This document shows positions 1-8,160 of a stretch of DNA of 43,627 bases, piece by piece. The stretch is from the NCBI GenBank assembly GCA_016199925.1, contig JACQFT010000167.1, positions 1 through 43,627 on the forward strand, written 5' to 3'. The translations under genes were made by a program, and so were the position numbers. Position 1 is the stretch's first letter; each line of letters opens with the position of its first letter. This DNA is from Opitutia bacterium. Lineage in GTDB: Bacteria; Verrucomicrobiota; Verrucomicrobiia; Opitutales; Opitutaceae. Below the pieces are notes generated by a model. It saw only the letters and a list, made by a program, of their open reading frames with translations. It did not search any database and was not told the origin of the DNA.

Positions 1-2
1 GG

Positions 3-425
3 CTCGCCGCCGCCCACTTCGACCGCGTGCAAAGTGTCGGGAGCGAGAAACTGCTCAACCACCTCGACCGCGCCGCCGGCGAACTCGGCAAAGTTCTGCC
101 CGTGCTGCTCCAGATCAACGCCGGCAACGATCCCGCCAAGTTCGGCGCTGAACCGGCCGACGCCGCCCATCTCCTTGAGGTGGCGCTGGCGCGGAAGAAC
201 CTGCGCGCCGACGGCTTGATGACCATCGCGCCGTTTTCGGACGACCCGGCGGTCGCACGCCGGACCTTCGCCAACCTCCGCACGATCCGCGACGAACTCG
301 CGGCGCGCTTCGGCGTGCCGCTGGCCGAACTCTCGATGGGCATGAGCGGCGACTTGGACGCCGCGATTGCCGAAGGCAGCACGATGGTGCGCGTCGGCTC
401 GGCGCTGTTCGGGGCGCGCGAGTGA
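3..425 (+). CDS. YggS/PLPBP family pyridoxal phosphate homeostasis protein (5' end outside window)
   Basis: This is the C-terminal part of the PLP-binding YggS (PROSC) family, which buffers free pyridoxal 5'-phosphate in the cytoplasm. The open frame runs off the left edge; the first visible residues are LAAAHFDRVQSVGSEKL, typical of the family. An internal GTG at 27 is therefore not the true start. Further landmarks are the QINAGNDPAKFG strand, the MTIAPFSDDP loop and the C-terminal signature SMGMSGDLDAAIAEGSTMVR followed by GSALFGARE, which carry phosphate-binding residues in known structures. The PLP lysine lies upstream and cannot be checked. It is followed closely on the same strand by the SirB1-like gene. 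Confidence 0.93.
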   Translation, partial: LAAAHFDRVQSVGSEKLLNHLDRAAGELGKVLPVLLQINAGNDPAKFGAEPADAAHLLEVALARKNLRADGLMTIAPFSDDPAVARRTFANLRTIRDELAARFGVPLAELSMGMSGDLDAAIAEGSTMVRVGSALFGARE

Positions 426-513
426 TTACGGCCTGCTTTGTTCCAGAAAAAAAGTCGCGCCCGGAAAAGTTTCCGCGTTGCTACGCCCGCCAAATCGGGT
501 TGCCTGTGAATCC

Positions 514-1383
514 GTGGAAGCCACCCAGCTCACGGAATCGCAACAGCAGGCGCTGATCGAACTGATCGACGACCCGACCCCGACCGTCCGGCAGGCGCTC
601 CTCGAGCAATTCGCCAAACTCGGCCGCCCCAGCGTGGATTTCCTCCAGGACCAGGCGCGCAGCGCGAACCGGCTGCTGGCCGCGCGCGCCTCGTGGTATC
701 TGCGCGAACTCAAATTTTCCGACCCGGTCGCCGAGTTTCGCGATTTCATCCGCTCGCTCAACTACGAGCTGGAGACCGGCGCCCTGCTCCTCAGCCGCAC
801 CGTCAACCCCGGCCTCGACATCGCCGGCTGCTGCCTGCTGCTCGACGCGATGGGCGCGCGGGTGCGCGAGCTGATCGCCGCGCCGGCCACCGCGCGCGAG
901 AAATGCCGCGCGCTCAACCGCGTGATGTTTCACGAATACGGTTTCCGCGGCGACACCGAGCACTATACCGATCCGCGCAACAGCTATCTCGACCAGGTGC
1001 TCGAGCGCCGCAAGGGCCTCCCGATCACCCTCGCCATCGTTTACCTGCTGGTCGCCGACCGCGCCGGCCTGAAACTCGAGCCCGTCGGCATGCCCGGGCA
1101 GTTCATGATCGGCTGCTACGAGGACGCCGCGCCGTTTTTCATCGACGCGTTCAACCAGGGCCTGTTCCTGACCGCGGGGGAAGTCTGCACGCAGCTCCGC
1201 GCGAACCACCACACGCCGCAGCTCGCGGACTTGGCGCCGACGCCCGTGCGCGAAGTGCTCTGCCGCTGCTGCCGCAATCTCGCCGCCCACTGCCTCGCCG
1301 CCCACGAGCCGCAGCGCGCGCAACTCTTCGCCGATTTCGTGGCCGAGTTCGACGCCACTCACGAACGCCACGCCCGCTCGTAA
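514..1383 (+). CDS. SirB1/transglutaminase-like family protein
   Basis: Conserved protein of the SirB1 N-terminal transglutaminase-like family (about 289 residues from this start). The N-terminal ~80 residues look like a HEAT-type helical repeat (QQALIELIDDPTPTVRQALL, then LGRPSVDFLQ). The family core follows: EYGFRGDTEHYTDPRNSYLD, then ERRKGLPITLAIVYLLVADR and GLKLEPVGMPGQFMIG. Members resemble transglutaminases, but their reaction is not established; some carry C-terminal TPRs, which are short or absent here. The start is uncertain: GTG at 514 fits the N-terminus, whereas TTG at 478 has a better ribosome-binding sequence (GGAAAAG, 8 bp upstream). It probably shares a transcript with the YggS gene 89 bp upstream. 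Confidence 0.85.
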   Translation: MEATQLTESQQQALIELIDDPTPTVRQALLEQFAKLGRPSVDFLQDQARSANRLLAARASWYLRELKFSDPVAEFRDFIRSLNYELETGALLLSRTVNPGLDIAGCCLLLDAMGARVRELIAAPATAREKCRALNRVMFHEYGFRGDTEHYTDPRNSYLDQVLERRKGLPITLAIVYLLVADRAGLKLEPVGMPGQFMIGCYEDAAPFFIDAFNQGLFLTAGEVCTQLRANHHTPQLADLAPTPVREVLCRCCRNLAAHCLAAHEPQRAQLFADFVAEFDATHERHARS

Positions 1384-1492
1384 GGGTGGAACCTGTGCCG
1401 CGTCGTGGGCGCCGCCGCCCCGGCAGCCGCCACCGTCGGGCGAAGAAGCGGCTGGTTCTCCGCGCCGTTTCCGGTTTGGCTCGCGCCCCCGC

Positions 1493-2407
1493 ATGAGTCC
1501 CGCCGCCGACCCCGTCCACACGCTTGCCGACCTGGAGAACTGGTCGTTCGCGGGCACGGCGCTCGCGGTGGTGGGGCATCCCATCGCCCACTCGCTCAGC
1601 CCGGCCATGCACAACGCGGCCCTCGCCGACCTCGCGCGCACCGACCCGCGGTTCGGCGACTGGCGGTATTTCAAGTTCGATCTCGCGGCGGCGGACTTGC
1701 CCCGCGCCCTCGCGCTCTTCCACGCGCAACGGTTCTGCGGCCTCAATCTCACGGTGCCGCACAAGGTGCTCGCGCTGGACCATCTGGTCGCGCGCGACGC
1801 GGTCGTGCAGGCCGCGGGCGCGGCAAACACGCTGCGCCGCACCGACGCGGGGTGGGAGGGCTTCAACACCGACGGCGCCGGCTTCGCCCACGGCCTGCGC
1901 GACGATCTGGGCGTCGAACTCCGCGGCGCGGCGGTCATCCTGCTCGGCGCCGGCGGCGCCGCGCGCGGGGCCGCGGTCGAGTGTCTGCGCCAAGACTGCC
2001 GGCAACTCTGGATCGGCAACCGCTCGGCGGCCCACGGCGCCGCGCTGGTGGCGGGCCTGCGCCGGGTTTTCCCGGCGGCGGCGCTCCGGAACTTCGATCT
2101 CGCGGCTCCACCGGCCGGCCTGCCGGCGGACAGCCTCGTCGTCAACGCGACCTCGCTCGGCTTGCAGCCGGACGATCCGGCCCCTATCGATCTCCTCCGC
2201 CTGCCGCGCCCGGCGCGCATCTACGACATGATCTACCATCCTCCCTCCACGCCCCTGCTCCGCCAAGCCGCCGAGCTGAACCTGCCGCACGCGAACGGTC
2301 TTTCGATGCTCGTGCAACAGGGCGTCCGCGCGCTGGGCCTCTGGACCGGCGCCGCCGCTTCGGTGGACGTCATGCGGCGCGCGGCGCGCGCGCGCCTGTC
2401 GTCATGA
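1493..2407 (+). CDS. aroE: shikimate dehydrogenase (NADP+)
   Basis: Catalyses NADPH-dependent reduction of 3-dehydroshikimate to shikimate in aromatic amino acid synthesis; cytoplasmic. The 304-residue protein shows the substrate motif GHPIAHSLSPAMHN (res. 28-41), the catalytic lysine in NLTVPHK (K91), the catalytic aspartate in NTDGAGF (D127), the Rossmann glycine loop LLGAGGAARGAA (about 151-162) and the C-terminal NGLSMLVQQG. It is about 20-30 residues longer than typical because of an N-terminal extension (HTLADLENW). Its stop overlaps the prepilin peptidase ATG by 4 bp (ATGA), so the two are likely translationally coupled. Confidence 0.95.
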   Translation: MSPAADPVHTLADLENWSFAGTALAVVGHPIAHSLSPAMHNAALADLARTDPRFGDWRYFKFDLAAADLPRALALFHAQRFCGLNLTVPHKVLALDHLVARDAVVQAAGAANTLRRTDAGWEGFNTDGAGFAHGLRDDLGVELRGAAVILLGAGGAARGAAVECLRQDCRQLWIGNRSAAHGAALVAGLRRVFPAAALRNFDLAAPPAGLPADSLVVNATSLGLQPDDPAPIDLLRLPRPARIYDMIYHPPSTPLLRQAAELNLPHANGLSMLVQQGVRALGLWTGAAASVDVMRRAARARLSS

Positions 2408-3312
2408 GCGCCGTGGCAGAAGTCTCCCAGGCGTTGCCGTGGTTTTTCCCGGTGCTGGTCTTCGGCCTCGGCGCGTGCGTGGGGAGTTTTCTCAACGTCT
2501 GCGTTTACCGACTGCCGCGGAACGAATCGGTCATCACGCCGCGCTCGCACTGCGGCTGCGGCCGGCCGATCGCGTGGCACGACAACATCCCGGTGCTGAG
2601 CTGGCTGCTGCTGCGCGGCCGGGCGCGCTGCTGCGGGCGGGCGTTCAGCATCCGCTATCCGCTGGTTGAACTCGGCACGGCGCTGCTCTTCCTCGCGTGT
2701 TGGCGATCGTTCCCCCCGGAGAAGGCGCTCGCCGGCATGGCGTTTTGCGCACTGCTCGTCGGCGCGACGTTCATCGACCTCGACCACATGATCATCCCCG
2801 ACGGCTTCACCGTCGGCGGCGCGGTGCTCGGCGTGGCCCTCTCGCTGGCGCTGCCGGCGCTGCACGGCCGAGCGCACGAGATCTGGATGATCGCGAGCAT
2901 GCGCTCGGGACTCGACGCCCTGCTCGGCCTGCTCGTCGGCTCCGGGCTCGTCCTCTGGATCGCGCTCGTGGCCGAAGCGGTGTTGAAGAAGGAGGCGATG
3001 GGTTTTGGCGACGTGAAATTTCTCGGGGCCATCGGCGCCTTCGTCGGCTGGAAGGGCGCCGTGTTTTCCATTTTCGGCGGTGCGATGCTGGGCTGCCTCT
3101 GGTTCGGGCTCGCCCTGCTCTGGCAAAAAATCGCCGGCCGGCCGGCGCCCGTCGGCCTGAAAGTGGAGACGCCCGACGGGCAGCCCGCCGCACTCGGCTT
3201 CGGCGCGCACGTGTCCTTCGGTCCGATGCTCGCGGCCGGTTCGCTGCTCTATTTCCTCTGGCTCCACCGCTGGGTCGACCCCTACTTCGCGAGCCTCGCG
3301 GTGCTGTTCTGA
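2404..3312 (+). CDS. type 4 prepilin peptidase / leader peptidase, A24 family
   Basis: Polytopic inner-membrane aspartic peptidase that cleaves, and in many relatives N-methylates, type IV pilin-like leader peptides for pili or type II secretion. It is 302 residues with about 8 hydrophobic segments. Catalytic aspartates are in GATFIDLDHMIIPDG (D125, with D127 nearby) and MGFGDVKFLGAIGAFVGW (D203). The N-terminal domain begins ACVGSFLNVCVYRLPR, as in PilD/PulO. The cytoplasmic cysteine loop is atypical: C50-x-C52 and adjacent C76-C77 instead of two CxxC pairs. The ATG overlaps the aroE stop. No pilin gene is nearby, so the substrates must lie elsewhere. Confidence 0.92.
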   Translation: MSAVAEVSQALPWFFPVLVFGLGACVGSFLNVCVYRLPRNESVITPRSHCGCGRPIAWHDNIPVLSWLLLRGRARCCGRAFSIRYPLVELGTALLFLACWRSFPPEKALAGMAFCALLVGATFIDLDHMIIPDGFTVGGAVLGVALSLALPALHGRAHEIWMIASMRSGLDALLGLLVGSGLVLWIALVAEAVLKKEAMGFGDVKFLGAIGAFVGWKGAVFSIFGGAMLGCLWFGLALLWQKIAGRPAPVGLKVETPDGQPAALGFGAHVSFGPMLAAGSLLYFLWLHRWVDPYFASLAVLF

Positions 3313-3319
3313 TATCTCC

Positions 3320-4231
3320 TCAGCCCGCGGGCACGATGCGGATGTCGGCCGCACTTTCCGGACTGCGGCTCAACGCGGCCGTCGAATCCAAGCGCAGCAG
3401 CGACAGCAGCGCAAACCCGACGAACCCTTCGCCGCGCCGCGCCGCCGAGCGGAACTCGCCGACGCGCCGGGCGTGTTGAAAAATTTCGCCGCCGGGTGCC
3501 GGCGCGGGGCCCGGGCCCTCGACGACGTGCAGCCGGCGCCGCACCTGCCCGAGGTTCTTCAGGCGCGCCATGACTTCCTGCCCGAGGTAGCAGCCTTTCG
3601 TGAACGAGATCGCGACGTCCTCGAGCCCGCCCTCGTTTGGGAGTTCGCCCGGCCCGAGGTCGGCCGGAACCGCCGGCAACCTGCCGGTGATGCGCGCGAG
3701 GGCCGCCGTGCCCGCGTCCGCCTCGACGGCCCCGGCGGCGAGAGCGCGACGATACCGCTCCGGCGCGTGCGCCGCGGGGCTCAAAACCGTGAAACCGTTT
3801 TCGCGCGATGTCCGTCCGCGAAAAATTACCGCCCCGTCCGCCGCCGGGCTGAACGCCCCGGTCGTCGGCACGGCGCCGCCCAGCGTCTCCACGATTTGGC
3901 CGGCGCGCGGACCCCAGAGTTCGATCGCGCCCCACGCCGCGGTCTGGTCCTGCACCGTGACTTCATCCGCGATGAGGTAGGCTTCGAGCCGCTGGCGAAT
4001 CTCCGCGGCCGCCGAAAACTGGCTGAACACCAGAAAATCATCCGCCGCCCGTCGCAGCACGACGCTGTCGGCCAGAACTTTTCCCTTTTGGTTCAGCCAC
4101 AGTCCGTAGGTCGCAGAGCCGGCGGGGCGGTTCAGATCGTTGGTGAACTGGCCTTGCAGGAAGCTATAAGCGTCAGGCCCGTTAATGCAGAGGGTAGCTG
4201 ATGGATCGTATAGGTGGGCCCCGGCTAACAT
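3320..4231 (-). CDS. ygfZ: YgfZ/GcvT-domain folate-binding protein
   Basis: A 303-residue protein of the YgfZ (COG0354) family, tetrahydrofolate-dependent proteins that support Fe-S cluster assembly or repair, including that of MiaB. The family signature K-G-C-Y-x-G-Q-E is present at res. 212-219 (TKGCYLGQEVMARLKNLGQV), with the redox-linked cysteine at C214. The N-terminal GcvT-like fold shows FLQGQFTNDLN and GLWLNQKGKVLADSVV. The gene is convergent with the prepilin peptidase and separated from it by only 7 bp. A possible minus-strand promoter lies about 60-90 bp upstream of its ATG. Confidence 0.93.
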   Translation of the reverse strand: MLAGAHLYDPSATLCINGPDAYSFLQGQFTNDLNRPAGSATYGLWLNQKGKVLADSVVLRRAADDFLVFSQFSAAAEIRQRLEAYLIADEVTVQDQTAAWGAIELWGPRAGQIVETLGGAVPTTGAFSPAADGAVIFRGRTSRENGFTVLSPAAHAPERYRRALAAGAVEADAGTAALARITGRLPAVPADLGPGELPNEGGLEDVAISFTKGCYLGQEVMARLKNLGQVRRRLHVVEGPGPAPAPGGEIFQHARRVGEFRSAARRGEGFVGFALLSLLRLDSTAALSRSPESAADIRIVPAG

Positions 4232-4290
4232 CTTAGTGCTCCGCCCCGGAGCACCGCGTGCGCCGCGCCCGCTCGGGACCTTCAGGTGAA

Positions 4291-4320
4291 ATTATCAAAC
4301 GCCCCGGCATAGTTGACGAA
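4291..4320 (-). promoter_or_regulatory. possible sigma70-type promoter for ygfZ
   Basis: On the minus strand a -35-like TTCGTC (4315-4320) is followed after 18 bp by GATAAT (4291-4296), which differs from TATAAT at one position. This puts transcription start roughly 50 bp upstream of the ygfZ ATG. It is a visual match in an otherwise GC-rich stretch, so only suggestive. Confidence 0.3.
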
Positions 4321-4363
4321 CGGTTGGAACAAACTACCTGTCTAGCAATCCAACTTTTCACTT

Positions 4364-4384
4364 CTCCCGCCTAGCGGGAGTTTT
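4364..4384 (+). terminator. hairpin followed by a short T run (first of two)
   Basis: CTCCCGC (4364-4370), a 3-nt loop and GCGGGAG (4374-4380) form a perfect 7-bp stem followed by TTTT. The T run lies on the plus strand, so it would stop rightward transcription. No plus-strand gene ends nearby: the closest, the prepilin peptidase, ends at 3312 and the intervening gene is on the opposite strand. Confidence 0.6.
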
Positions 4385-4404
4385 GGGGTAACTAAGAAAG
4401 CAAT

Positions 4405-4442
4405 GGCGGGTCGCTTAGGGGTAGGCGACCCGCCTTTTCTTT
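4405..4442 (+). terminator. strong rho-independent terminator (second of two)
   Basis: A perfect 10-bp stem GGCGGGTCGC (4405-4414) / GCGACCCGCC (4425-4434) with a 10-nt loop, followed by TTTTCTTT. This is the clearest intrinsic terminator in the left half of the window and acts rightward. It sits 24 bp after the first hairpin and about 120 bp before the mdh ATG, so it could end a small untranslated RNA or act as an attenuator ahead of mdh. Confidence 0.75.
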
Positions 4443-4471
4443 GCCCGAGTGGCGCCCGTGCCCGCGCCGGT

Positions 4472-4556
4472 TTAATTCCGCGCATTCCGCGCGCTAAAAG
4501 CGTCCGCCGTCGGAAATTCATCCGTGTCTTCCGCGGGTTCCGTGGTTAACTCGGCG
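4472..4556. repeat. short degenerate TTCCGCG/GTTCCGTG tandem motif
   Basis: Between the terminator and mdh, short units such as attccgcgc, attccgcgc, ttccgcggg and ttccgtggtt follow one another. Similar runs of attcgcg/attccgc units occur at 20154-20222 and 36279-36312. The units are 9-11 bp, imperfect and always intergenic. They may overlap the mdh promoter; no clear -10/-35 pair is visible here. Confidence 0.45.
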
Positions 4557-4564
4557 CTCATCCT

Positions 4565-5548
4565 ATGAAAGCACCCCTCCGTGTCGCAGTCACCGGCGCC
4601 GCCGGCCAGATCGGTTACTCCCTCCTGTTTCGCATCGCCTCGGGCGCGATGTTCGGGCCCGACCAGCCCGTCATCCTCCAGTTGATCGAGGCTCCCGTCG
4701 AGAAGGTCATGAAGGCCCTCGAAGGCGTCGCGATGGAGCTCGACGACTGCGCCTTCCCGCTCCTCAAGGGCATCGTGCAAACCTCCGATGCCAGCGTCGG
4801 CTTCAAGGACGCCAACTGGTGCCTGCTCATCGGCGCCAAACCGCGCGGCCCGGGCATGGAGCGTGCCGATCTGCTCAAGGACAACGGCAAGATTTTCATC
4901 GAACAGGGTCGCATCATCGACGCCGTCGCCGCCGCGGACGCCCGCATCGCCGTCGTCGGCAATCCCGCCAACACGAACTGCATGATCGCCGCCTCGCAGG
5001 CCAAGCGCCTGCCCGCCGAGCGCTTCACCGCGATGGTGCGCCTCGACCAGAACCGCGCGCAGACGCAGCTCGCCAAGAAAGCCGGCGCCGACCTCACGGC
5101 GGTCAAAAACATTTTCATTTACGGCAACCACAGCCCGACCATGTTCCCGGCCTACGCGCACGCCACCATCGGCGGCAAGCCCGCGGCGGAAGTCATCAAC
5201 GACACCGCCTGGCTGCAGGGGCCGTTCTGCGAAACCGTCGGCAAACGCGGCGCCGCCATCATCGCGGCGCGCGGCCTCTCGTCGGCCGCCTCGGCCGCCA
5301 ATGCCCTCGTCGACCATGTGCGTTCGCTCGTGACGCCCGGCGCGATCCACTCTGTCGCCGTGAAAAGCAACGGCCACTACGGCTTCGACGCCCTCGTCTG
5401 GGCCGGCATGCCCGTGCGCACGACGACGCCCGGCTCCTACGAGGTCATCACCGGTTACGCGATGGATGATTTCGCGAAGTCCAAGCTCGCCACGACGAAC
5501 AAGGAGCTCATGGAGGAGCGCGCGTTCGTCGCCGATATGATCAACTGA
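4565..5548 (+). CDS. mdh: malate dehydrogenase (NAD+)
   Basis: TCA-cycle enzyme oxidising malate to oxaloacetate. The 327-residue product belongs to the [17 protein letters not shown] branch (type 2, cytosolic-like MDH). It shows the NAD loop VTGAAGQIG (9-17), the mobile-loop arginines in KPRGPGMER (R94, R100), NPANTN (134-139), RLDQNRA with R164, and the catalytic histidine in GNHSPTM (H189). Most relatives read RLDHNRA; here the histidine before the asparagine is glutamine. The C-terminal part ([17 protein letters not shown]) is more divergent from textbook MDHs. It is monocistronic by position, after a terminator pair and before a convergent gene. No strong Shine-Dalgarno precedes the ATG. 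Confidence 0.94.
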   Translation: MKAPLRVAVTGAAGQIGYSLLFRIASGAMFGPDQPVILQLIEAPVEKVMKALEGVAMELDDCAFPLLKGIVQTSDASVGFKDANWCLLIGAKPRGPGMERADLLKDNGKIFIEQGRIIDAVAAADARIAVVGNPANTNCMIAASQAKRLPAERFTAMVRLDQNRAQTQLAKKAGADLTAVKNIFIYGNHSPTMFPAYAHATIGGKPAAEVINDTAWLQGPFCETVGKRGAAIIAARGLSSAASAANALVDHVRSLVTPGAIHSVAVKSNGHYGFDALVWAGMPVRTTTPGSYEVITGYAMDDFAKSKLATTNKELMEERAFVADMIN

Positions 5549-5566
5549 GGCGTGCAACTGCTGGAG

Positions 5567-5620
5567 CCGGCCCGCCCCCGGGCCGGTTTGCCATCCGGGG
5601 CGAGGGCGCCCCGGCTCCAA
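5567..5620. repeat. GC-rich hairpin plus short interspersed repeat copy 1
   Basis: CCGGCCC (5567-5573) / GGGCCGG (5580-5586) followed by TTTG may be a weak terminator for mdh. Directly after it, 5595-5620 carries the core ccggggcgagggcgccccgg followed by ctccaa. This core recurs at 8586-8645 and inside the ABC-F gene at 23468-23526. Confidence 0.6.
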
Positions 5621-5640
5621 CCGGGCCGCCGCTTTTCTTT

Positions 5641-6345
5641 TCAGAGCAAGCCCGCCAGCACCGGGTCCTTCGTCAGTGCGAACGCGGACCGCACGCGTCC
5701 GAACGCCTCGATCAACTCGCGCGGCGATCCGTTCCGCGGGAAACGCAGCTCGAGTGTCGCGCCGTCGCAGATCACCTCGGCCGCCACGCCGTCGACCGCG
5801 AGCACGCAGTGCCGGCAGTCCGACGGGTAGCTCACGGTGAGGCCGCCTTGGCCGGCCTGCGCTTCCACGGCGTCGATCACCGCCTCGACGCGCACGCCTT
5901 TCGCCAGTGAGAAAACGATGCCCGAAAACATCGCCGCGAACAGCTCCTCGAATTCCGGCAGCTCCACGAGTTCGCCGCTGCGCAGGCTGTGCAGCGTGCG
6001 CAGCACGCGGTAGCGGGCCGGATCGTCCTTCTCCAACTCGTAGGCGAGTTCGAGGGTGAAGTCCTTCGTCGCCAGCACCGCGCCGGGACTCGCGACTTCG
6101 AGCGAGAGTTCGGCGCGCTTGTAGCCGAGCGCGGTCTTCGCGCGCTGGAAAAACTGCTCGCCCTCCGCCGCCAGCTCCTGGGCGCAGAGTTTGCCGAGGA
6201 AGGCCGTCGTCACCGCGTTCACCGCGTCGGGCAGCGTGTGATGCTGCTTGCGGAACCCCGAGAGCGCCCTCACCGCGCCTTCGCCGCGACCGGTGAGGCT
6301 GATCGCGGAGATGAATTTGCGGGAGGAATCGGACTGCTTCGCCAT
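5641..6345 (-). CDS. conserved hypothetical protein
   Basis: A 234-residue soluble protein that I do not recognise. I chose the start MAKQSDSSRKF at 6345 over the ATG at 6363 because the extra six residues look non-conserved. It has no membrane segment and no obvious signal peptide. It is rich in alternating acidic/hydrophobic stretches (ELSLEVASPGAV, FTLELAYELEKDD) and has one CxxC-like pair in SDCRHCVLAVDGV. The C-terminal half (EVICDGATLELRFP) reads like beta strands. It is convergent with mdh and lies upstream of nothing on its own strand, so context gives no functional clue. Codon use matches its neighbours, so it is very likely real. Confidence 0.75.
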   Translation of the reverse strand: MAKQSDSSRKFISAISLTGRGEGAVRALSGFRKQHHTLPDAVNAVTTAFLGKLCAQELAAEGEQFFQRAKTALGYKRAELSLEVASPGAVLATKDFTLELAYELEKDDPARYRVLRTLHSLRSGELVELPEFEELFAAMFSGIVFSLAKGVRVEAVIDAVEAQAGQGGLTVSYPSDCRHCVLAVDGVAAEVICDGATLELRFPRNGSPRELIEAFGRVRSAFALTKDPVLAGLL

Positions 6346-6436
6346 GCGCCCCGAGTGAGGCACGCCGCCGCCCGCGAGGCAAGGGAAGCGATGGTCCGCC
6401 CCGCTATTTCGCCCGGCCCGCCCCCCGGGAAAAACT

Positions 6437-6712
6437 TTAGGCAGCGACGGCCGGCGCGGCGGGTTTGTCGCCCGTTTTCCGAAAGAGACTGATCAGGCCC
6501 ATCACGATCAGCACGGGAATCCAGATGGGCGCGAGCGCGAGCGCGAGCGCGATGACGATGGCGAGCAGAGCCAGCACCAGGGAAATCCCGACCGCTCCGA
6601 GCACGGCGGCGGCGAGCAGCCCGACGGCCGCACCCACAAAGAGCACGGGGCTGAGTTTCAGCGCGATGAGTGCGAGCACCACGATCAGGGCGATCTTGAG
6701 GAAAGTTTTCAT
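6437..6712 (-). CDS. small membrane protein
   Basis: 91 residues from MKTFLKIALIVVLALIALK, the better start than the ATG 18 bp upstream because the hydrophobic helix begins immediately. Three closely packed hydrophobic stretches are rich in Ala/Leu/Ile/Val (res. about 5-25, 27-45 and 47-75). A short basic tail follows (LFRKTGDKPAAPAVAA). No known family is recognised; it resembles small inner-membrane proteins often found as singletons. The reading frame is maintained and ends in a normal stop. Confidence 0.65.
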   Translation of the reverse strand: MKTFLKIALIVVLALIALKLSPVLFVGAAVGLLAAAVLGAVGISLVLALLAIVIALALALAPIWIPVLIVMGLISLFRKTGDKPAAPAVAA

Positions 6713-6893
6713 GGTCTGAGAACACGGCACCCGGAGGGAAGTTGCAGGCCCGCCGCCAGTTTCTCTCCGTCGCGGGGCTGGTGCTGCCTGGTGATGTTCC
6801 GCGGCAAAACCGCCCCTGGCCCGAGGTCACCGATGGGGTGACCTTCCCTCGGCGTATCGGCGATTTCGCGTCAGGGAACCCGACGGAGCCCTC

Positions 6894-8054
6894 CTAAACC
6901 GCGCCCTCGCGCAGCTTCATCAACTGCGCCTTGATTCCGGGAATGCAGGCCCGCAACCGCTCCTCGATGAACGCGATGTCCGGCGCGCGCCGCGTCTCCG
7001 CCTCGATCACCCGCCACGCCGGCAAGTCGGCGAATTCGCCGTCGGCCGCCGTCAGCACCGCCCCGCTGAAACCGAGGCCGTAGGCCTTGCTCAGATAGTT
7101 GGCGACCGCCACGACGGCGACGATCAGCCGGTTCCCCTCCGGCGCGCCGCCGGGCGCATGGTGGTGCGCCACGGTGGCGAGCACCGCGTCGGCCAGGTTG
7201 TTTTGGCGGAGGTAAATTTCGCCCGCCTCGCGGTGGGTGAGACCGAACCGCGCGCGCTCCAACTCCTCCAGCGGCCGCGAGTCCTGCCACGCGGCGAGAA
7301 GGATCTGGCTGTAGTCCTCGGGCGCGATGACGGAGAGCACGATCTTGCCGACATCGTGCAGCAACGCCGCCAGATAGAGCAGCGGACCGCTGACGATGCC
7401 GAGCTGGCGCTCGAGTTCCTCGCTCAATGCCGCCGTGGCGAGCGCGTGCAGCCAGAGATGCCGCCAGTCGAACCCGGGGGCGATCGCGCGCGAGTCGCGC
7501 AGTGTGTAGAGCGTCTGCACGAGCGACCGGACGCGCAGGACGCCGAGCATCTGCACCGCGGACGGAAGATCGTCGATGCGGTTGACGGGTTTGACGAACG
7601 CCGAGTTGGCCATCTTCAGCAGCCGCACGCACAGTGACGGATCTTTGCCAATGGCCGCGACGACTTCGTCGATCGACACTCCGTCGCGGCCCGCCGCGAG
7701 CATGAACCCGCGGGCGAGCGACTGGAGCGCCGGGATCTGGCGCAGCTCGGCGAGGGCTTTTTCGGTGCTGGCGCGCCGCGCGGCTTCGTCCACGGGCACG
7801 GCAAAAGCGACCGCCCCGCGGTCGGCGACCGGCCGCATCAGCGTCTCGGCGAGCGCGGCCCGCACCGCCTCGGGATCGGCGGGCCGGGCGCCGGCCGGTA
7901 GTTCCGCGGCGCGGGGCGGCGCCGGAGCGGCCGGCAACGGCTCGGCGATGCTGGGCGGCCTCGCCGGAGCTCTCGGCCGGACCGCGGGCGGTCGGCCAAG
8001 GCCCCAAAGGCGAATCCACCAGCGGCGGAGGGGCGACTGGATTGAAGCGGGCAT
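6894..8054 (-). CDS. HDOD domain protein
   Basis: 386 residues. After a proline/alanine-rich N-terminal ~70 residues comes an HDOD module: LRQIPALQSLARGFMLAAGR, IDEVVAAIGKDPSLCVRLLK, MANSAFVKPVNRIDDLPSAV and QMLGVLRVRSLVQTLYTLRD, then LYLAALLHDVGKIVLSVIAP with an intact HD pair, and HREAGEIYLRQNNLADAVLA with VAHHHAP. HDOD proteins are usually signalling adaptors without demonstrated hydrolase activity. An alternative start is at 8078 (MGAQDPLP). The gene is divergent from mutT; their starts are about 107 bp apart. Confidence 0.9.
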   Translation of the reverse strand: MPASIQSPLRRWWIRLWGLGRPPAVRPRAPARPPSIAEPLPAAPAPPRAAELPAGARPADPEAVRAALAETLMRPVADRGAVAFAVPVDEAARRASTEKALAELRQIPALQSLARGFMLAAGRDGVSIDEVVAAIGKDPSLCVRLLKMANSAFVKPVNRIDDLPSAVQMLGVLRVRSLVQTLYTLRDSRAIAPGFDWRHLWLHALATAALSEELERQLGIVSGPLLYLAALLHDVGKIVLSVIAPEDYSQILLAAWQDSRPLEELERARFGLTHREAGEIYLRQNNLADAVLATVAHHHAPGGAPEGNRLIVAVVAVANYLSKAYGLGFSGAVLTAADGEFADLPAWRVIEAETRRAPDIAFIEERLRACIPGIKAQLMKLREGAV

Positions 8055-8160
8055 CGGCAACGGGTCCTGCGCTCCCATCGGCGCGTTTCCACCGGCGCTT
8101 GAGCGGCATTCGGGGTTGCCCCGCGGCCGGCCGCGCCGTGTTCTCGGTCGCACTTGGTCC

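Noticed and set aside
4300-4440. tRNA, 6S RNA or known riboswitch
   Set aside because: No cloverleaf, no closing 5'/3' pairing and no class signature that I recognise; only the two hairpins are solid.
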